Below, in pieces: positions 57,840 to 64,000 of a stretch of DNA of 64,000 nucleotides. Source of the stretch: Sambucus nigra (taxonomy: Eukaryota; Streptophyta; Magnoliopsida; Dipsacales; Adoxaceae); NCBI GenBank assembly GCA_949130495.1, contig OX422220.1:11081133-11145132 (forward strand), in the 5' to 3' direction. The position numbers and the translations under genes were made by a program. Each line of letters opens with the position of its first letter. Position 1 is the first letter of the stretch. The notes under the pieces were generated by a model. The model searched no databases. It was not told the origin of the DNA and was given only the letters and a program-made list of their open reading frames with translations.

Positions 57840-60491
57840 TGTGACACCCGACTTATTAAAATAAGAGGTGGCCACCCAATTAATTAAATATAATAAGAAT
57901 CTTAAACGGTCCATTCTTAGCATCACTGTCGCATAAAAGATAAAACGTGACAACCACCCGACATTTTAAAAATGGATGTCAATTTTTCATAAAAGATGTT
58001 CCAAAATAAACACTTTAGATTTTCAAAAGGTTTTATATAAATACAGGGTTTAACAGTTTGATAGCATATACAAAATATAACTGAATAAGTTGTCAGTTAA
58101 CAGAATAATACAAATGTATTTCACTAATCAAGACGGTATATACAATTTCTAAACTGGGCAATACCCCCGGATATACAAACGGATCATAACTAGAGTATTA
58201 AAATAGAATGATGCGTCTACTAAAAAAAATCCTATAACATCCGCAAAATGTTGTAGCTCCTTGACACTAGGAAGGAAAGTCAAAGGGGGCGTCCATGCGG
58301 CGGAGCACCTGAACATATATAAGAACAACACAAGAAGAAGAAATATAAACGGGTCAGGTCCCGGTTTTCGATATGATATATGCGTGAATAAAATGCATGA
58401 TAGTAATGGATGTTAATTTATCATAAACAGGTTAAATTCTCTCTTCACGCAAGAATCATCCTCGCCTCTCTTCTGGATGCACATCCTAACGCGTACAATT
58501 CATATTGAGTTAAGCTACCCATCTACTTAATAGAAGTAACCTAACTTAATTAATGTTACCAAATGCCAAATTTAAAAGTATTAATAAGTCAATGAACAAT
58601 TTGGGACCATACGCAATTAAAGTCGATTCACAGTTTCTTTAAATCCATTACTCTATTTCATAAAATGCCAATTTAGTGAGAACAGTTACAATCATAATAA
58701 TCTGGTTCTAAGATCATCCTTCCAAGAGTCACCCCACTGGATGCGCCCCTAAATACTATCATCTTCAAGGGTCTATAACCAAGACCGCCTGGGTATCCTA
58801 ATTCGTAACGCGTGGGAAGCGACCATATCCCTTTGACAGTGAGTCATAACCATACCCAAAATTACCTCACTTTGAACCACACAATCAAACAATGTAACAA
58901 CCGGTACCATAGCCTGAGGACTATACTCTCCTTGAATGATTAGCTAGGGGATTCACCTCTATCGCATACTTCCCCTATGATAGGAATTAGAGAGGTATGT
59001 GAAATAAAAAACATTCATAAGTTATAAAATCATACAATCAAAATTTCTGAAACCACATGTACATTCCCAATTGGCTACAAGAGATATTCGTTATCATACT
59101 AGCCCCCGAAGGTCCAACACACACCACCCGACTTTATAATACTCCTACTCACACGTTAGACGAAATATGACATTTAAGCCCTACTAAATAGTCCTAAAAG
59201 GATCCTAAACGATCCCTAACTATCTTAGAGTACCATTCTCCTTATATGAGGTCTAATTACTTCTTAATACAACCTACGAGGAAGTTCCTAAACCTTAAGC
59301 CCAAAAGAAAAAGGGCCATCAACAAAATCCTGAACTTGGGCTGAAAATAGAGTTCCAGTCGACCGACCCCTGAACCACGATGGACCGCACTTTAATATTT
59401 TGCCTTGCAAAAGAACTAGTGTGCTCTCCCCATTTGACGCGATCGATCGCGCCTTGATGGCCTTAGCTGTTATTTCTACCAAATCCCAATTTTCAACAAA
59501 CCTAATCTTCCAACTCATCTTCTTCTTCAATTTTCTCCTCAACCAACAACATTCATTCATCATCAATGTATAATAGCTAACTAGTATTAATCATCTAAAT
59601 CATGTTTCTAACATTAACCTAAGGATTTAAACTATTAACTCTCAAAATCCCCCAAAAGTGGGTTAAATCAAGAACACTAACCCTAAATCTAAATTTATTC
59701 CTACACAATCAATTTTTTGTGATCATCTAACAATATGCAACCCTTCTAATCATCTCTGACTTACATAGGTGGAGATTTGAACAACAAACTCAATCAAAAT
59801 CGTAAATGGGTTAAATCTTAGGATAATACTATAAACACAATTTATTTACCACAATCACACACATATTGCAACTATTAAAACTTGCCTCAAGATTGTAGCC
59901 TCGGATTCTTTCTCGTAGTTGCGATTCCATGCTCAAACCAACAATCTCTTCTCTTTCTCTTCTTCTCTTAAGCTCTCACTTATCTCTAGCTTTCTTTATA
60001 GGTTAACACATAAATTAGCTAAAGTCTCTTTCAAGACTTAAATACCCAAATGTAATTCCAACATTAAATGCTACTACACACTTAAAACTACTCGTAATAT
60101 CAAATTTAAGTCATAACTCGTCAAAAGTACTCTGGAACCCAAAAACAACCCTTACACCTATTTTGACTATTTCGAGCCTTCCCGGACTAACCGTGCCCTC
60201 TAAACTGACATTCGAGATACCGATAATAAATTATTTTTCCAACGTCACATTATCATTCTAATGATTTCCCCATTGGAACAAAAACCATAACCTTCGCTCA
60301 ATTCACAACGACGCAACATAGTCACAATATTACTCCATTTACATTTTCAAAGTAGTAAATATGCAATACTCATAAATATTACCTCATAAATTGTTTAAAT
60401 TAATATTTTTTTAAATTTCTTTCATTTCATATATCTAAACCACATGGAAAATATAATATAAAATAGCTATTCAAAAGTAAGGGGTATTACA
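57840..60491 (-). repeat. 3' LTR of the chromovirus
   Basis: 2,652 bp; TGTGACACCCGACTT...GGGGTATTACA on the + strand. It contains the conserved ccattcttagcatcactgtcg block (57910-57931), a GATC/GTCGACC palindrome site (59351-59455) and a TATA-like CTATAAAG on the - strand near 59990. It is shorter than the related LTRs and lacks their long (AT)n runs. Confidence 0.85.
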
Positions 60492-60504
60492 TACTCCCCC
60501 CCTT
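60492..60504 (-). promoter_or_regulatory. Polypurine tract of the chromovirus
   Basis: AAGGGGGGGAGTA on the - strand, directly before the LTR start TGTAATACCCC. It is identical to the LARD tract at 35391-35403. Confidence 0.88.
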
Positions 60505-60549
60505 ACAAGGGAATTTTTCCCTCAAAATTTAGGAGTAACTGGTAAAAAG

Positions 60550-61960
60550 AGATGTGGATACTTTTCTCGAATATGATCCTCTTGTTCCCAAGTTGATTCC
60601 TAGGCATTGTGGTATCCCCATTGGACTCGGACCAAGGGTACCACTTTTGACCTTAATCTACGCTCATCGTGGTTTAAGATAGCCATTGGTTATTCCTCGT
60701 ACGAAATATCGGGTTTCAGCTCAGTATCATTTAACGGACCATGCCAATGGACTCCTTCACCTCCGTTATACTTTTTTAAAGAGGAAACATGGAACACATC
60801 ATGAATTTGCCGTAAGTGTTCCGATAAAGAAAGCTGATAAGCTACGGAGTCAACCTTTGCAATAATGGGAAAGGGACCTACTTAGCGTGGCGCCAATTTT
60901 CCCTTCTTCCCAAATCGCATCACACCTTTCATTGGAGATACCCGTAACAAAACATGATCTCCCACTTCTAATTCCACATGCCTACGATTTGCGTCGACAT
61001 AACTCTTTTGGCGATCTTGTGCAATTCGTATGCGACTTCGAATGAGCTCAATTTTTTAAGAAGTGTTTTGGATCATTTCAGGTCCAAGGAGCTTATTATC
61101 TCCTACTTCTAACCAACCATCTACACGGTCGGCAATATAACGCCTCATACGGTGCCATGACTATCATGAATTGGTATGAATTATTGTATGCAAATTCGAC
61201 CAATGGAAGGTATTGTTCCCATCCTCCCTTAAAATCAAGTATGCACATGCGAAGCATATCTTCCAACATTTGGTTGACCCTCTCCGTTTGCCCATCGGTT
61301 TGAGGATGGTACGATGTACTCAACCACAATTCAGTCCCCATTGCCTCTTGGAAACTTTGCCAAAAATGGGATACAAAAATTTTGTCTCAATCTGAGACTA
61401 TATTTATAGGCACCCCACGGAGTTTCACAATTTTCGCAATAAACAGCTGGGCATAGCGTTTCGTATTATAATCCATCCATATCGGTTGGAAGTGTGCCGA
61501 TTTGTTCAAACGATCGAAGATTACCCAAATTGAATCATGACCTCTTTGCGACATCGACATTCCCGTGATAAAATCGATTAATATACTTTCCCATTTCCAC
61601 ACCGGTATTTCTAACGATTGTGACAATCCAGTCGGTCGCTGCTGATCTACCTTTACTTATTGACAAATGGTGCATTGGGAGATAAATTCAGAAATGTCTC
61701 TTTTCGTACCCACCCACCAATATAGTCAGCGCATGTCTTGGTACATTTTGTCCCCGCCTGGATGTACTATAAATCTTGAACCATGGGATTCTATCATGAT
61801 AGTACGTCTCAGGTCTCTTTCATCTGGGACGATAAACATTCCGTGGAAATGTAACCCACCCTTAGAACTAACAGAGTAGGACTCTGTTCCCTCGGTCAGC
61901 AGTTGGCATACCCGTTCCTCACAATATTTATCCCCTCCTTGAGATCTTACCACTTGCATC
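60550..61960 (-). pseudogene. int: Chromovirus integrase with C-terminal chromodomain
   Basis: Integrates the DNA copy; the chromodomain is thought to steer insertion to heterochromatin by binding modified histone H3. Core residues: ILIDFITGM with the first Asp (about 61575), INIVSD with the second (about 61387), and QTDGQTERVNQML with the Glu (about 61290). Right after the second Asp the Arg codon is TGA, which truncates the enzyme. The chromodomain (about 60700-60550) reads DHDERRLRSKVVPLVRVQW-type residues (here NHDERR), a stop, ESTWEQEDHIREKYPHLF. The conserved aromatic/Trp residues remain. Confidence 0.85.
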
Positions 61961-63038
61961 ACTATAACAGGCGTAACGGTCAAGACCGACATGCATGCTC
62001 TTGCTACAGCATCATCCTGACCATGTTCTTTCCACTTAGCTTTCCATACTTTCACTAATTGCCCCACGGGTCTTCGACTTAGTGTGTCAGCTAGCAGGGT
62101 TGCCTTACCTGGGTGGTAGTGAATATAAAATTGATAGTCCTTCATGAATTCTAACCACCGACGTTGCCATATATTTATATCTTTCTGCGAGAACAAACAT
62201 TGTAACAATTTGTGGTCCGTGAAAAGGCTAAATTTCTCACCCAGGAGGTAATGCCTCCATATCTTCAATGCAAACACCACTGCGACAAGTTCTAAATCAT
62301 GCGTGGGATAATTCTTTTCACGTGCTTTTGGCTTGAGAGACACGTATGTGATAGATCTATTCTCCTGTTGTAATAAACCCCCAATCCTTGTAGAGATGCA
62401 TCGGTAAAAAATAAGTAGTCTAATCTTGGTCTCGATAATGTAAGGACAAGGGCAGAAGACAACTTGTTTTTTAGCCCCTCAAAAGCTAACCGACAGGAGT
62501 CATCCCAAATAAATCGCACTCCCTTCCTGGTCAGGTTTGTTAAAGGGCCTGCAATTTTTGAAAACCCCCTAATGAAACAGTGATAATATCCTACTAAACC
62601 CAAAAAGCTATGGATCTCAATTGGCGTCATGGATTGACCCCTCTCCGTCATCGCTGCCACCTTGCTCGGGTCCACGGAAACACCCTCTGTCGTCACAATA
62701 TGCCCTAACAACTGCACTTCTTGTAAACAAAAGACATATTTATCGAACTTGGTATAAAAAGGATGATCCCGTAGTGTCTGTAGGACCAATTGTAAGTGTT
62801 CGACATGATATCCTTCCGTCCGAGAATATACAAGAATGTCGTCGATGAAGACTATCACAAACTGGTCTAAAAAGTATCTAAAGACTCGATTCATAAGGTC
62901 CATAAATACCGCAGGAGCATTGGTAAGTCCAAAAGGCATAACCAAAAATTCATAGGACCCATACCTCGTCAAAAATGTAGTTTTTTACACGTCTTGCTCT
63001 CGAATTCACAACTGGTTGTAGCCTGTCTTTAAATTTAT
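61726..63038 (-). pseudogene. pol: Chromovirus reverse transcriptase and RNase H
   Basis: From 63038: INLKTGYNQL, a stop, IREQDV, a stop, then an open stretch from 62972 with [18 protein letters not shown], the catalytic FIDD (about 62850) and [17 protein letters not shown]. The thumb/connection part has [19 protein letters not shown]. After a frame shift near 62340 the RNase H part reads [32 protein letters not shown] and ADTLSRRP, and then the zinc-binding start of integrase. The N-terminal third of RT is missing because of the LTR insertion at 63039. Confidence 0.9.
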
Positions 63039-64000
63039 TGTGACACCCCGCCTAATTAAATACCGGGTGATCAGTCCTTTATTAAATTATAATCAAGGTG
63101 AATAGTTGGTTCATTCTTAGCATCACTGTCGTAAAAATAACTTTTCCAATTTAACACCCTAAATAATTAAGCTAAGTGTCAAAACCATTTTTAGACATTA
63201 CTATCCAAATTTTATTTATATAAACCAACCTTTAAAACTTTACATCATTCATAATTAAATAATCACACAACAACTATACTGGAACAAACAATCCAATTAA
63301 TTAAACATCCAACTAAGTGATTCCAACATTAAAACTTAAAGGAAAACATCCTGACAATAATAAATCCCAAAGTGTAAATACTGAAATAAACAAATCACAA
63401 TATCCGATAAATAACTGAATAATGGAAAAGGGCGACACATGCCCAACTGAATAAATAGTGCTAGAAAAGGAATCAAGAAATGAGGTTGTCTAAGCAAGAG
63501 GCCTGCAACTCCCACCTAAGCTGTAGCGCATTCCTTCCAAAGGATCCTATGCAAGATGCCCCTGTGGCTGGGCACCTATAATACATACATATATATACAA
63601 TAGAGAAAAGAAAATGGAAACGGGTCAAAGCCCGATTGTAAAAACTATTTAATATTTGTTTAGCAAGTATTTAAAATGTTTGCTGGCCAATGCAACAACA
63701 AATTAGTGCGGCACTCCCTTGAGAAATTCTCACCTCTCTTCTAATGTGCACACCTATCGCACTAACCTTCCCAACGGTTTACTATATCTTATCTTAAGTT
63801 ACTCGTAAGATTTAAACTGACCAATTCAACTGTTTAGGAAGTAAATTTCATTTAATAACAAAGCTCTCATTTTAACATTATATGTTAATAAAGTTTCCCA
63901 ATAACGTATTAAACTTTTCAAAACACGAATTTCCAAATTTAAATCTTTATTCATCTCTTAGTTATTATAAAAACAGGTGGTAGTTCTCAAATTTACGAAT
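63039..64000 (-). mobile_element. LTR of the large-LTR family inserted in the chromovirus RT (runs off window)
   Basis: Starts TGTGACACCCCGCCTAATTA at 63039 in the middle of the RT coding sequence and carries the conserved ttcattcttagcatcactgt block at 63110-63129. The remainder lies outside the window, so it cannot be said whether it is solo or part of a full element. The sequence up to 64000 shows no coding pattern. Confidence 0.85.

Larger units (their letters stand above)
57840..63038 (-). mobile_element. Ty3/gypsy chromovirus (Tekay-like), 3' part: pol and 3' LTR
   Basis: Runs right to left. From 63038 down: RT, RNase H, integrase, chromodomain, polypurine tract (60492-60504) and LTR (57840-60491). 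The chromodomain after integrase defines it as a chromovirus, and RT phrases such as [17 protein letters not shown] fit the Tekay clade. The LTR shares ends and internal blocks with the LARD and solo LTRs. The 5' part is missing here because another LTR inserted at 63039. Stops and a frame shift make it non-functional. Confidence 0.88.

Overview
This window is repeat-rich, AT-rich plant nuclear DNA, most likely from a flowering plant. The evidence is the set of plant-type transposable elements: Ty3/gypsy Tat and chromovirus (Tekay-like) elements, Ty1/copia, plant L1-type LINEs with a DUF4283-like ORF1, a hAT element with a BED finger and DUF659, and a CACTA/Spm-like element. I see no intact ordinary host gene, rRNA, tRNA or CRISPR. 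Almost everything is a transposon, a nested insertion, or a decayed remnant.

Layout. 1-6334: degenerate LINE (+). 6335-8571: unassigned AT-rich DNA. 8572-15743: a complete but mutated hAT element (-), with a 10-bp terminal inverted repeat and a perfect 8-bp target duplication, split by a 3.3-kb solo LTR (10886-14173). 15752-about 17150: unassigned. About 17150-46551: a second LINE (+) cut into three pieces by two insertions. The first insertion (21645-41936) is a non-autonomous LARD-like element with about 3.2-kb LTRs and no coding capacity; a Ty3/gypsy Tat element (23393-33912) is nested in its left LTR. The second (43111-46455) is another solo LTR of the same superfamily. 46552-48510: low-complexity DNA, a possible exon and a tandem array of about 168 bp per unit. 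48509-48692: a broken SNF2/CLASSY-like helicase fragment (-), followed by a foldback. About 49300-53120: a CACTA-like element (-) with a Transposase_24-like gene and subterminal GTCACGGC palindromes. 53235-56124: gag, primer-binding site and putative LTR of another Ty3/gypsy element (-). 56640-56985: Ty1/copia RNase H remnant (-). 57840-63038: chromovirus pol, polypurine tract and LTR (-), interrupted at 63039 by another LTR of the same superfamily that runs off the window.

How the parts relate. The large LTRs share ends (TGTGACACCC on the + strand) and a conserved 20-24 bp block about 65-95 bp inside that end. The chromovirus at 57840 also shares its polypurine-tract-proximal sequence with the coding-less LARD, so a chromovirus of this kind is the likely source of enzymes for the LARD (inference). 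The nested Tat element is the youngest dated insertion: its two 421-bp LTRs differ at about 6 sites. It carries gag-protease, reverse transcriptase, two RNase H domains and integrase on the + strand. On the opposite strand, between integrase and the 3' LTR, lies a multi-exon gene with a Transposase_28 (PF04195)-like domain and coiled coils. This spliced antisense gene is the most interesting unit in the window.
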